A stretch of 64,000 nt of DNA from Novipirellula artificiosorum (lineage in GTDB: Bacteria; Planctomycetota; Planctomycetia; Pirellulales; Pirellulaceae): contig NZ_SJPV01000016.1 in NCBI RefSeq assembly GCF_007860135.1, positions 52,946-116,945 on the forward strand. Direction: 5' to 3'. Every line of letters starts with the position of its first letter. Within the stretch, counting starts at the first letter, position 1. A program made the translations under genes and the position numbers. Positions 8,140-17,250 of this stretch are shown here, one piece after another. Under the pieces are notes generated by a model that searched no databases, was not told where the DNA came from, and worked only from the letters and a program-made list of their open reading frames with translations.

Positions 8140-10692
8140 TTAGCGGTCGGTTCGACTACGTTGATAGGAATTTCCCGACGAACGAGATGTCGAACGGTCA
8201 TTGCGGGAACGCTCCTCTCCGAGCAGGACCTGCTGCAACACAGCGCCGAAGACTTCGCTACTAATCGGCGTGACCACCTCCACCGATTGCTCGCCGCGAG
8301 CATCGATCACCATCGCCAATTTCTCAACCTCCGCGAACAACGAGTCCGGCGCAGTGACAATCAGCGAATTGCTCGGTTCATGGACCGCCACGGTGATCTT
8401 GGGCTCAAGATCTTTGACCGGCTGGCTGGCCGGTCGCTTGGCGCCCGCTTTTCGGGGATCCCCTTCTTGATTCTCATTGTCTCGATTGCCGCCTGATTCA
8501 CGCTGAGCCGGCTGAGCCGCTCCGCGCTGGTTGGGTTGCCCCCCCGCCCCCGTCGCACCGGTCACTCGCCCCGCGAACGCCTCGCGAATCGCCACGGCCA
8601 CTTCGCTGGCATTTGTGTTGACCAACTCGATCACATGCGACGTCCCATACGTTTCAATCGAGGTGATACTGCGATCTTTATCAATGATCCGCAAATAGCC
8701 TTCAATCAGATCCATTTCGACAGCATTTCCTTGCGCGATCAAGCGGTTCAACCGAGAATCCGCAACCACCGTCATGGAACCTGCCATCATCGTCGTCGTT
8801 CCGTCCTGGGACATAATGAAGCTACTCAACGCGCCGGACGAAGCCCCAGAAACATAACCGTTCACTAAGGTTCCCGCTTCCCCTTCTTTTGCCGATTCGC
8901 CACCGTCGATCAATTCTCCCAACATCCGTAATGCGTCGTCGGCTTTGGCGTGTTGCAGGTAGAACACAACCGGTGGCGACGGTAAGGAATCGACCGGCCC
9001 CGCTACTGAACGCAAATGCTCCTCAAAGCGATCCAATGCCACGGTGTCATCGGACTGAAGTATCAATCCTCTTGGAGTCACCTGAACACGAATGGGAAAC
9101 GCTTGGTGGTTGTTGATCGAGGTCAGTACCTTCGCGTTGGTGGCAGCAGACTCCAAGGAATCCGACTGCGAAGGATCAACGCTGGAACCCTCATTGGAGG
9201 GCAAGGATAGAATCTCACCACTTGGAACACGCTCGATCTGATCCGAAGACTCCGAGTCGGTCGAGGGAAGCAAAAGAATCGGGTTTGCCGAGCGCCAAAA
9301 CTTAGCCGCCGTTACGACGGTTTCTACCGCTTGCTTTCCACGCAGCGGCAGGACCCGAATTTGATCGCTCACGTCACGGACCACACCGTCTTGCTCTAAA
9401 CCTTCGACAATCGATTTGATCTGTTCAATTTGATGCTTCTTTCCGCGAACAAACAGCCGCATGTTTCCTGGATCCGCATCAATTTTCGGAGCATCCTCAT
9501 CGATCTCGTCGAGATCATCGAGCGGCCCAGGAAGATCGAGCATTTGCTCCAGCAGACTAATCGCGAAGTACGGATCCACCGTTTTCAGCGGAATCACTTC
9601 AAACGCCGCATCGGATGCCTGCAACTGCGTGACCGTCTGAGCGATCTCTTGCTGGACCGATGGGCTAGCCAATGCAACCACACTGCGAGTCGATTCGTCC
9701 ATCGACAAACGAACCGACTTGCCGGCCAGCAAGGTCTGCAGCACGTTATAAACCGTTTCGACGTTGCCACCTTCGATCAGATGAGACCGCAATTCCATTT
9801 CTTGATTGGACGATGTCATTGATTCGGCCGGTTGATCGATGGCCCGCACCAAGTTTTCAATCAATTTGACTTTGTCTTCCACTCCCGTGACAAAGATATG
9901 CTTCCCCTGCAAATCCGCTGACAAACTGACGTCGATGCCGATCATCTCGCCGGTCGCCAATCCGAGGTGTGGGCGAGCGACAACCAAGATGTCTTCGGCA
10001 TCAACATTTTGCAGCGCAAAACTCTGAACAATCGTCCCATTGTCCATCCCGTCCGGTTCAAACGCTTGCAAAACCGCTTGCACGTTTTTCAACTTCGCAA
10101 CGGTATCCGTGATCAGCAATTGATTGGTCTTCGCAAGAACCGTGGGTGCCATCATCAGTTTGAGCGCCGACAACTCCGCCACCGCGTCTTCGGCCTCCAG
10201 TTCACCGAGCGGAAAGAAACACTTGACGACATCGTGATTCTTTGCTGCTGCAAGCCGATCGACCGTCACCAACTCGGCAAGCACATCAAGTTGCTGGAGA
10301 CTCCGGGGATCACCCAAATTGATGACCGACAAGAGCTTTCCACTTTGAACCAGCGTGTAGCCTTCCGATAGCAGAAACAAATTAATCCGATCGATCGCTT
10401 CTTGACACGTGAACGACTCGGGATCGGAATAGGTAAAGCTGCCAGGCGGCAGGTCACCGACATGGAGGGCAAGGTCCGCTTCTTCGGCGATCCAGTTGAC
10501 CACCTCACGCCATGGAACCCCGTCAAACGAGAAGCGAACCGAATCGGTCGCCGAAGTCTGGTCGAATTGCGCCGTCGCTTCGATTTCCGCATTCACCCCT
10601 TGGGCACTCGCCTGCACAACAACTATCCAAGTGCTGACCCAGGCCAACAACATGCCATACAGGCAACGGTGAGCAAACCTATTGTGTGTCAT
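8140..10692 (-). CDS. Secretin N-domain protein lacking the outer-membrane secretin barrel
   Basis: An 850-residue protein with a signal peptide (GMLLAWVSTWIVVVQASA, cleavage near residue 31). Residues about 53-125 resemble the secretin/TonB short N0 domain (VPWREVVNWIAEEADLALHV). Several NolW/secretin-N type repeats follow, for example HDVVKCFFPLGELEAEDAV, NGTIVQSFALQNVDAEDIL, AAFEVIPLKTVDPYFAISL and TSHVIELVNTNASEVAVAI. In GspD and PilQ these repeats form the periplasmic ring. Here the conserved C-terminal barrel domain is absent: after a low-complexity stretch the protein ends in a Ser/Arg-rich tail. It may be a scaffold rather than a channel. It is the first gene of an operon with the EF-hand/P-domain gene. 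No other type II secretion genes are nearby. Confidence 0.8.
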   Translation of the reverse strand: MTHNRFAHRCLYGMLLAWVSTWIVVVQASAQGVNAEIEATAQFDQTSATDSVRFSFDGVPWREVVNWIAEEADLALHVGDLPPGSFTYSDPESFTCQEAIDRINLFLLSEGYTLVQSGKLLSVINLGDPRSLQQLDVLAELVTVDRLAAAKNHDVVKCFFPLGELEAEDAVAELSALKLMMAPTVLAKTNQLLITDTVAKLKNVQAVLQAFEPDGMDNGTIVQSFALQNVDAEDILVVARPHLGLATGEMIGIDVSLSADLQGKHIFVTGVEDKVKLIENLVRAIDQPAESMTSSNQEMELRSHLIEGGNVETVYNVLQTLLAGKSVRLSMDESTRSVVALASPSVQQEIAQTVTQLQASDAAFEVIPLKTVDPYFAISLLEQMLDLPGPLDDLDEIDEDAPKIDADPGNMRLFVRGKKHQIEQIKSIVEGLEQDGVVRDVSDQIRVLPLRGKQAVETVVTAAKFWRSANPILLLPSTDSESSDQIERVPSGEILSLPSNEGSSVDPSQSDSLESAATNAKVLTSINNHQAFPIRVQVTPRGLILQSDDTVALDRFEEHLRSVAGPVDSLPSPPVVFYLQHAKADDALRMLGELIDGGESAKEGEAGTLVNGYVSGASSGALSSFIMSQDGTTTMMAGSMTVVADSRLNRLIAQGNAVEMDLIEGYLRIIDKDRSITSIETYGTSHVIELVNTNASEVAVAIREAFAGRVTGATGAGGQPNQRGAAQPAQRESGGNRDNENQEGDPRKAGAKRPASQPVKDLEPKITVAVHEPSNSLIVTAPDSLFAEVEKLAMVIDARGEQSVEVVTPISSEVFGAVLQQVLLGEERSRNDRSTSRSSGNSYQRSRTDR

Positions 10693-10940
10693 CAGGCTAG
10701 ACGATTTGACTCGTCTCGTTGAGGGAGGAAAGGGGGCAGGAGAGTAAGGTCGCGCCTTTATCTAGGGTAGCCAAAAGTCAAGAAAAGTCAATCTTCTGTA
10801 GGTCAACGGCTGGCAAAAGGTGTTTGCACGGCGTGCGGTCCTGGCGGTAGGATGTAGGCGGGAGGACCTCTCGTTCCCCCATTTTTCCCCTTGAGGCGTG
10901 AACCATTTGCAATCTCATTCTCACGTTTCTTTCGGTCCTT

Positions 10941-12074
10941 TTGGCGTTTTCCGCTCTCGCCCTTGGGTTTGCATTTCGACGTGCATTTCGAATCGTTGAG
11001 ACCCTTTCGTTTCCGCACGGTGAAGCGGCCCCCAACGCCGTGATCGACGTCATCGTTCCCGCTCGGAACGAACAGGCTGATCTCGAGCAGGCGGCTCGAA
11101 GCATCTTGGCTCAACGATCGGGGAACCTACGCGTCTGCATCGTCAACGACCATTCCTGCGATGGAACCGCAGAAATTTCGACATCGATCGCGGACTCCGA
11201 CGAACGCGTCACGGTCATCCACGATCCCGAATTGCGAGAGGGATGGTTTGGCAAAGCGAATGCGATGCAAACCGGGCTGGAGGCAACGCAAACCGGACTG
11301 GAGACAACCACGGCTCCCTTCGTCCTGTTCACCGATGCCGATGTGATCCACTCGCTTGATTGCTTTGCCGTCGCGCTAGCGGAAATGGAAGATCGACAGC
11401 TCGATTTCATCAGTTTGTTTCCCACCGTCCAACTTGAAACGTTCTGGGAAAACGTCATCGTCCCACAATTGATGATTGTTGGGATGGTCCGTTTCTTAAC
11501 CACACGACTTGACGACCCGGCGTCCGACGAAGCGGTTGCAGCAGGTGCAATGATGATGACTCGGCGGACCGTACTCGATCGTATCGGTGGACTCGCCGGC
11601 GTCAAACAAGAAGCTCTCGACGACGTCCAACTCGCCCGCACCATCAAGCGTCATGGTTTCCGAACTCGCTTCTATTTTGCACCCGATCTTCTGCGAGTGC
11701 GATTATTCAAAACCAATCGCGATGCCTTTTGGGGGTTCACCAAGAACATCCTCACAGCCGTCCACCCCGTCCCCTTGGCAATCCCCTTAATGTTTCTGCC
11801 AATCTTCGTTTACGGGACACCACTTCTGACCCTCATGATCGGTGTGGCAGAAAACCATGCCTGGATGATTGCATCCGCAGCCTCGGCGATACTGGCCCAA
11901 GCAACCCTGCTGATCTCCGCCTCGCGGCTATGCTCACTTCGATGGTCCAAGGCGGTCTGCTTTCCTCTCGCAGCGATCCCGATCTTTTGTTGCTTTGCCA
12001 GTGCGCTGTACCATCACTACGTTCGAGGTGGGACAACTTGGCGTGGTCGCCTGTTGCCCCGAAATCGAGACTGA
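10941..12074 (+). CDS. Glycosyltransferase family 2, HpnB-like
   Basis: A 377-residue membrane-anchored GT2 enzyme with a GT-A fold: VIVPARNEQADLEQAARSIL for nucleotide-sugar binding, VLFTDADV for the DXD metal site, and ALDDVQLARTIKRHG for the acceptor/base region. Three or four C-terminal hydrophobic helices end in LYHHYVRGGTTWRGR, a pattern seen in hopene-associated HpnB proteins. The TTG at 10941 lacks a ribosome site. The frame stays open to 10902, and an ATT at 10905 is preceded at the usual distance by GAGG (10893-10896); that start would add 12 hydrophobic residues and complete the first helix. No other hopanoid gene is in the window, so the pathway is uncertain. A 21-bp in-frame duplication lies at 11268-11309. 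Confidence 0.82.
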   Translation: MAFSALALGFAFRRAFRIVETLSFPHGEAAPNAVIDVIVPARNEQADLEQAARSILAQRSGNLRVCIVNDHSCDGTAEISTSIADSDERVTVIHDPELREGWFGKANAMQTGLEATQTGLETTTAPFVLFTDADVIHSLDCFAVALAEMEDRQLDFISLFPTVQLETFWENVIVPQLMIVGMVRFLTTRLDDPASDEAVAAGAMMMTRRTVLDRIGGLAGVKQEALDDVQLARTIKRHGFRTRFYFAPDLLRVRLFKTNRDAFWGFTKNILTAVHPVPLAIPLMFLPIFVYGTPLLTLMIGVAENHAWMIASAASAILAQATLLISASRLCSLRWSKAVCFPLAAIPIFCCFASALYHHYVRGGTTWRGRLLPRNRD

Positions 12075-12101
12075 GACCGTCATGCTGACGTTGTTCTACC
12101 G

Positions 12102-12122
12102 TCGCGGTTGGCTCCACCGCGA
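12102..12122. terminator. Hairpin between convergent genes
   Basis: A perfect 7-bp stem (TCGCGGT / ACCGCGA) with a 7-nt loop lies in the 66 bp between the convergent glycosyltransferase and small membrane-protein genes. There is no T-run, so it is at best a weak or factor-assisted bidirectional terminator. Confidence 0.35.
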
Positions 12123-12140
12123 TTGACTCAGACATCAGCC

Positions 12141-12542
12141 CTACGGTGCAAACAATTCCCGAACACCCTGACGGTTCAGGACCACGATCGTGAACACACC
12201 CAGAATGGTTCCAAAGGGCATAAAAAGGCACTCAATGCACGCGACCACAAAACAAAACGTATAACCGGATCGGCGAGAAAGATTGCGTCCAGCGATCAAC
12301 ACACACGATGCGACAGCCAACCCAATCACGATGAAGGCCAACGCGAAGAGAATAAAAAACCACCCGAACCAAGTCGGCGGCGGTTGGCCTTGATCTGGGT
12401 TTTCAAACGCCCCGGCGACCATCGCAATTCCCACCGCAAGATGAATCACCGGAAACAAGGAAAACAATGCGATGATTGCCCCAACGATGTAGTGAAAGAT
12501 CGAGAGCAAACGAAGTTGTTCCGCATTTTGATCCATCATCAT
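12141..12542 (-). CDS. Small four-helix membrane protein of unknown function
   Basis: A 133-residue protein with four hydrophobic segments (IFHYIVGAIIALFSLFPVIH, WFFILFALAFIVIGLAVASC, FCFVVACIECLFMPFGTIL and the following short helix), beginning with an acidic-polar tail (DQNAEQLRLLS). I do not recognise a named family, though similar helix patterns occur in short planctomycete membrane proteins. Its start overlaps the rsmH stop by 4 nt (12539-12542), so it is translationally coupled to rsmH. The ATG at 12536 is an alternative start. Function unknown. Confidence 0.75.
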   Translation of the reverse strand: MMMDQNAEQLRLLSIFHYIVGAIIALFSLFPVIHLAVGIAMVAGAFENPDQGQPPPTWFGWFFILFALAFIVIGLAVASCVLIAGRNLSRRSGYTFCFVVACIECLFMPFGTILGVFTIVVLNRQGVRELFAP

Positions 12543-13465
12543 CTCCTTTGTGCAACTCGCATTTTTGCACTTCGACTACGAGGGTTGTTGGCAATTTCCA
12601 ATTCACTCGGTCGCAACGGTTTCTTGGTCAACACATCCCACGCATCATCGTCGCGGAACGCGGTCTTCACAATCCGATCTTCAAGCGAATGGAAACTGAT
12701 GACCGCCAATCGACCTCCCGCGGCGATCCAACGGGGCGCATCCGCCAGCGTCCGTTCGAGGATACCGAGCTCATCGTTCACCGCGATCCGTAGCGCCTGG
12801 AACGTCCGCGTGGCAGGATGAATATCATGGTTGCGGCTCCGCGGGACGCAGCGCCGGCAAATCTCGACAAGATCGTTCACCGACTCCACCGGCCGCCGCT
12901 CACGAGCCCTTGCAACGATCGCTCGAGCAATCCGGCGGCTGAAACGCTCTTCACCGTATTGATAGATCGCATCGGCGATCTGTTTCTCGTCGTGCTGAGC
13001 CAACCAACGATTCGCGGGGGTACCATTTTCCGGATCGAAACGCAAATCGAGCGGCCCGTCCTGAGTAAAGCTAAAGCCGCGATTTCGGTCAGCCAACTGA
13101 TCACTGGAAAGTCCCAGATCCAAGACGAGCGCATCGGCCTGTTCCAGATTCAATCGAGCCAACGCCTTAGGGGTCTGTTCGTAACTTGCCAAGAAAACCG
13201 TCAAACGCGAATCGAAGGATGGGTTGGTCGCTTCCTCCCCTTCCACACGCTGACTGACAGCGGGATCGCGATCGAGGCCAATCACGTGCCCTTCCCCTGA
13301 CGGCAATCGTTCAAGCAAACGTCTCGCATGCCCTCCTCCTCCGTACGTACCGTCAACGATCACAAGCGGTGACGTTTCCATCACCCACTCAACCACCTCA
13401 TCGGGCATGACCGAGATGTGACACGAATCAAGATTGCTGCTTGATGAAGAAGGACTATCGCACAC
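12539..13465 (-). CDS. rsmH: 16S rRNA (cytosine(1402)-N(4))-methyltransferase RsmH
   Basis: A 308-residue SAM-dependent methyltransferase that N4-methylates C1402 in the decoding centre of 16S rRNA. The family opening HISVMPDEVVEWVM is followed by the SAM loop VDGTYGGGGHARRLL (about residues 37-50), GLDRDPAV, DALVLDLGLSSDQL, GFSFTQDGPLDLRFD and the C-terminal AVISFHSLEDRIVK. Length is normal. In most bacteria rsmH (mraW) opens the dcw cell-division cluster with mraZ and ftsL; here no dcw gene adjoins it, in keeping with planctomycetes lacking ftsZ. It overlaps the upstream isomerase-like gene by 11 nt and the downstream membrane gene by 4 nt, so all three are probably one transcript. Confidence 0.95.
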   Translation of the reverse strand: MCDSPSSSSSNLDSCHISVMPDEVVEWVMETSPLVIVDGTYGGGGHARRLLERLPSGEGHVIGLDRDPAVSQRVEGEEATNPSFDSRLTVFLASYEQTPKALARLNLEQADALVLDLGLSSDQLADRNRGFSFTQDGPLDLRFDPENGTPANRWLAQHDEKQIADAIYQYGEERFSRRIARAIVARARERRPVESVNDLVEICRRCVPRSRNHDIHPATRTFQALRIAVNDELGILERTLADAPRWIAAGGRLAVISFHSLEDRIVKTAFRDDDAWDVLTKKPLRPSELEIANNPRSRSAKMRVAQRR

Positions 13466-14405
13466 TCGTTAGCGACTCACTGCACTGGAGAGCTTGTTCG
13501 AGATGATCACTGATCTCCGTTAACCGCTCGGGACCGCCACCGCCAACTTCCGCAGCCAACCATCCCGTGTAACCGATGTCACGCAGGGCCTGCTTGACAC
13601 TCGGCCAATCGATATCGCCTTCGGTAATTTTCGTGAATTCCCCCGTCTGCCGCGAAAAGCCTTTGATATCCAACTTTTTGATGCGTTTGTCCAACGTCCG
13701 GATCCAAGCCGCAGGATCGCCGTAGCGCCAATGGTTCCCGATATCGTACTGAACACCGATCCAAGGCGAATCAAAATCGTCGATAAAGGCGGCCAACGCA
13801 TCGGCGGTTTGGTCCGCCCCACCTTCGTGGTCATATAAAAAATCGTTCCAAACGTTTTCGATCAAGATGGACACGCCAAGCTTCTCGGCGACCGGTAACG
13901 CTTGTTTGATGTTGTCAAACGCTCGTTTGTAAACTTCCTCGTCGCTGCCATCCTTACCGTGACCGGCCACCAACAACATCGTGTCGGCCCCCACGTCTGC
14001 GGTTTGCTGGAGGCCCCTTTTGAGGCTCTGAAGCGCCTTTGCCCGGACCTCGGGATCGGGGTCGGTGTGACGGACTTGCCAGTGGTCGGCTCCGACCGTT
14101 CCATCAACGACAAGCCCCGTCGCTTGAGCGGCCTCGGTGGCTGCGGTCACATCAAACCCAGGAGCGCTAAGTTCAACTCCCGCGAACCCCGCTTGCTTGG
14201 CAGCCGCGAACTTGTCGGTCAACGTTCCCTCGACCCTGATCATGCCGATCTTTAACGTTTTGCGAAGCCAAGGCGAACCGATCTTTCCGACATTTTCTTC
14301 GGCGGCAGCGCGATCGATCCATCTCGTGACCGTGCCGGCGCTGATCGCCGCAGCGACCCCCACCCTCAAAACCTGGCGTCGCTCAAACCTGTCACATTGA
14401 TTCAT
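13455..14405 (-). CDS. Tat-exported sugar phosphate isomerase/epimerase-like TIM barrel
   Basis: A 316-residue protein of the xylose isomerase-like TIM barrel superfamily. The N-terminus carries a twin-arginine signal (FERRQVLRVGVAAAISAG), so it is likely exported folded. The barrel shows AAKQAGFAGVELSAPGFD, DTMLLVAGHGKD, GVSILIENVWNDFLYD with a metal-ligand Glu, IGVQYDIGNHWRYGDP with Asp/His, and GWLAAEVGGGGPERL near the end. Planctomycetes carry many such exported epimerase-like proteins linked to sugar breakdown; the substrate is unknown. It overlaps rsmH by 11 nt, which looks like chance operon sharing rather than functional linkage. Confidence 0.85.
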   Translation of the reverse strand: MNQCDRFERRQVLRVGVAAAISAGTVTRWIDRAAAEENVGKIGSPWLRKTLKIGMIRVEGTLTDKFAAAKQAGFAGVELSAPGFDVTAATEAAQATGLVVDGTVGADHWQVRHTDPDPEVRAKALQSLKRGLQQTADVGADTMLLVAGHGKDGSDEEVYKRAFDNIKQALPVAEKLGVSILIENVWNDFLYDHEGGADQTADALAAFIDDFDSPWIGVQYDIGNHWRYGDPAAWIRTLDKRIKKLDIKGFSRQTGEFTKITEGDIDWPSVKQALRDIGYTGWLAAEVGGGGPERLTEISDHLEQALQCSESLTSVR

Positions 14406-14565
14406 CGGGGGTCACCTCGCAGGGGATGGGGGGCCGTGATTGGAGCTATCGGCCTCAAGACGGCTTTGCAGCAAAATGTCAAAAAAACAACGGCGACGCG
14501 AGGCTACCCATGCAAAGCGTCGCTGCCCCCTTCATGGTACCAAGAATCGGCCACCCTTGCCGCGA

Positions 14566-15876
14566 CTATTCGAAACGCCGAATCCGAACCGCCGACGCTT
14601 GGCCCTGTGGGGTCACGTTGACGCTGATGAAGTTGTCTCCGGCCGGCGTGGTGGGATCGACACAAGCATTGATCGGGCAAGCAGGATCCAAGTGGCTGCA
14701 GTTCAGGATCGAGAACAGTTCGCCACCGAGCGCATCGAGACTTGCCACCATCTCGACCATGCCCCCACCGGCACCGAGGTTACCAAAGTGGCCTTTTGCC
14801 GCGGTCACCGGCGGTTGCGACTGCGGGTGACCAAACAATTCGGCGATCGCCTCCGCCTCATCCCGATCCGATTCCACCGTCCCGAGGCCATGAGCATGGA
14901 GGTGCCCAATCGATTTTGGATCGGCTTGACCAAGCGCGCCGAGCAAAACGTTTCGAACCGCTTGTTTGAGATAGTCTGGACCCGCCGAAGGGCCTACTGC
15001 ACTGCTGCTGTAGCCAACGATCTCGCCAAGAATGTTTGCTCCCCGCGCGTTTGCATGCTCAAGCGATTCACACACCATCGCCGCTGCACCCTCACCGACA
15101 ACGCTACCGTCCCGGGACGCGTCGAACGGACGACTCATCTTGGATGGATCGTCGGTGTCTGCGGCCAATTTTTCTTGCAGCGAAGCATGCAACGTTCGCA
15201 ACGGATGGACTCGCGACCCCGTCGCCCCAACAATCAATGCGTCTGCATGTCCTCGCTGAATCGTTGAAACGGCCTCACCCAACGCCGCACCGCTTGACGC
15301 TTCACGGACCGTGATCGAGTTATTGGCTGCACGTAAATTGTTGTAGATCGCAATATGACTGGCCGGCATGTTTGGCAAATACTTCAACAACCAAAGTGGG
15401 TTGACTTCGGGTTTGCCCTCTTGCCCCCAACGATCAAAGTCAAAGCTGCCATCCTCGTTCATGCATTTGCGAATTCCGGAAATAAATTCCTCGGGCAGTG
15501 ACATGATGTAATCACATCCATACACCACGCCCACTCGCTCCGGATCCCGTTTGTCTTCGGTCAATCCGGCATTGTGCATGGCCAATTGAGCGACCGCCAC
15601 CCCCATCTCGATTTCGCGGCACATCACCTTGCTGCCTTTGCGAATCGTCCGTTGCAAAGACTTGTCGAGCGGTCCGTAGTTAGAGATATGGCCGGTAAAG
15701 TCGACCGCTTCGGCTCCGTGATCGACGCACAACACGCCGCGCGGGACCTGAGTGAACGGGCGAACGCCACTTTTGCCCGACCGCAATGCGGCCAATAACT
15801 CACCGGGATCGTTTCCAAGAGGGCTGACAACGCCGCGACCGGTGATGACCACGCGTTGTGATTTGGATCTGTCCAT
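14566..15876 (-). CDS. Beta-ketoacyl synthase-fold protein lacking the catalytic Cys
   Basis: A 436-residue KAS I/II-type thiolase-fold protein of FabF length. The family features are clear: VVITGRGVVSPLGND at the start, FDASRDGSVVGEGAA (about 251-265), the first catalytic His in HLHAHGLGTVESD (His329) and the conserved Lys in AAKGHFGN (Lys361). The nucleophile motif, normally TACSSG or similar, reads VREASSG, so the Cys is Ala193. The second catalytic His (GHLLGAAG in FabF) aligns with Asn366. It should therefore not perform normal Claisen condensation; chain-length-factor-like or decarboxylating roles are possible. No acyl carrier protein or other fatty-acid gene adjoins it. Fold call is firm, role is open. 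Confidence 0.88.
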   Translation of the reverse strand: MDRSKSQRVVITGRGVVSPLGNDPGELLAALRSGKSGVRPFTQVPRGVLCVDHGAEAVDFTGHISNYGPLDKSLQRTIRKGSKVMCREIEMGVAVAQLAMHNAGLTEDKRDPERVGVVYGCDYIMSLPEEFISGIRKCMNEDGSFDFDRWGQEGKPEVNPLWLLKYLPNMPASHIAIYNNLRAANNSITVREASSGAALGEAVSTIQRGHADALIVGATGSRVHPLRTLHASLQEKLAADTDDPSKMSRPFDASRDGSVVGEGAAAMVCESLEHANARGANILGEIVGYSSSAVGPSAGPDYLKQAVRNVLLGALGQADPKSIGHLHAHGLGTVESDRDEAEAIAELFGHPQSQPPVTAAKGHFGNLGAGGGMVEMVASLDALGGELFSILNCSHLDPACPINACVDPTTPAGDNFISVNVTPQGQASAVRIRRFE

Positions 15877-15978
15877 AAAGGTTCGCGGTCGTAGCCGGCG
15901 TGTTTTCTGATTGGGGAAGGATCGGGATGGAATTGAACTCCGACATTCTAAACAGATGACACGAAACTTTGAGGGGGG

Positions 15979-17250
15979 TTAATATCGCCCGCGACTGGTT
16001 GAGTCGTAAGTCGCAGCAGCTGCCGTTTGGGGGACCGCGGCGGGAGCCATCGGGGATGCCAGGTTTTCCGAGGCTCGACCACGAAACGCGATGAACAACA
16101 ACGCGTCGGCTCGACCCGACGTCGTTCCGGTGAATGCGTCGAGGTAGGGGATCGAAGAGACCGCCGACCGCTCGGGGCTGGCCACGACACCACACGACAA
16201 CAGCAAGACCTTATCGGATTCCCATCGAAAACGCTCGTGCAACCGCCAACTGACCACCTGAGGCACATCGATTCGCGCCCGGTGGACTTGCTGGTTTCGC
16301 AGCGGCAATTCAAGATCCACGTGATTTAGTTTGTCCACTTGGTCGATCTCGGCCTTGATCATGCAATCAATCACGCGACCATCGGTACTCAGCAGCGGAC
16401 TGAGCCCCAATCGATACCCTTCTTGGACTTCGCCCGTTTCCGGTTCGTAGGGAGGCCATCCATTGGGTGACTCACGAACGTTGCAAACATAGTTGCGGCC
16501 GTTGGTTTTCGATAGATTTTGCGTTTGTCCGTTGTACACGGGGATGTCGACCGCCTGAACTTCTCGAGCATCGGTCCGTTGCCGCAGCAGATTCAACACC
16601 ATCGCAGCGTTTTCCTTGCTCAAAAGCCACGCTTGAACGCCCGGCGTGTCCACAGGGACATGGGTCATCAACATGTGTGCTCGCGCTCGCCAATTCGGGT
16701 TGCCGACCGTCATCAGTCTGAGATGCATGATCTGCGGCTCCGTCTCTCCGGCAACAAACCGATCCACGATCCCTGCGATCACGGCATGGACCTCGGGAGT
16801 GTGGTAAACCGACAACGTTTCACGATTGGCGTTCAAAAAACCGAAGGGTTCCGAAAACCAGACGTCGGTGCCCGTTTCTCGTAAAATCCAATCCACCACC
16901 GCCTGCTCGGGGTGATCTTGCTTGGTCAAATAACGCGTGTAGGGCGTCAAATCGTAAACGCGGTGCTCTTGCCCCGCCGATCGCGGCAACTGCCCCCCTG
17001 CGCTAACTTGCCCGCTGGTTTGTCTTTGCGACGCGGGGGCTGGATTCGTCGATGGACCTTGCGTCGCGGTCCCGCTTGGCTGAAACCCGGTTGGGGGTGG
17101 CCGGAAACTAGGTTGCTGCTGCAGACTCGGCGGCACTTCGGCAGCCGGAAGCCCCATGCCTCCGGAAGGAGCTTGTGCCTCTGCCAAACGACAGGGGTTG
17201 GTCAGCAGGGTTACGGCGCAGAACAAACAGGCAATCACGGCTGGACGCAT
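15979..17250 (-). CDS. Secreted protein of unknown function with Pro/Gln-rich linker
   Basis: A 423-residue exported protein: signal peptide AVIACLFCAVTLLTNPCRLAEA (cleavage near 25), then a low-complexity Pro/Gln/Ser/Thr region to about residue 95, then a folded domain of about 280 residues (RVYDLTPYTRYLT onward) and an Ala-rich tail. Segments such as TLSVYHTPEVHAVIAGIVDRFV and DGRVIDCMIKAEIDQVDKLN resemble secretin-N and secretin-associated beta motifs in planctomycete proteins, but no secretin barrel is apparent. It is divergent from the amidohydrolase gene, with about 245 bp between starts. I cannot name a function. Confidence 0.75.
   Translation of the reverse strand: MRPAVIACLFCAVTLLTNPCRLAEAQAPSGGMGLPAAEVPPSLQQQPSFRPPPTGFQPSGTATQGPSTNPAPASQRQTSGQVSAGGQLPRSAGQEHRVYDLTPYTRYLTKQDHPEQAVVDWILRETGTDVWFSEPFGFLNANRETLSVYHTPEVHAVIAGIVDRFVAGETEPQIMHLRLMTVGNPNWRARAHMLMTHVPVDTPGVQAWLLSKENAAMVLNLLRQRTDAREVQAVDIPVYNGQTQNLSKTNGRNYVCNVRESPNGWPPYEPETGEVQEGYRLGLSPLLSTDGRVIDCMIKAEIDQVDKLNHVDLELPLRNQQVHRARIDVPQVVSWRLHERFRWESDKVLLLSCGVVASPERSAVSSIPYLDAFTGTTSGRADALLFIAFRGRASENLASPMAPAAVPQTAAAATYDSTSRGRY

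Noticed and set aside
14440..15267. Plus-strand 275-codon frame opposite the ketoacyl synthase gene
   Set aside because: Antisense to conserved KAS motifs, Arg-rich, no recognisable domain.
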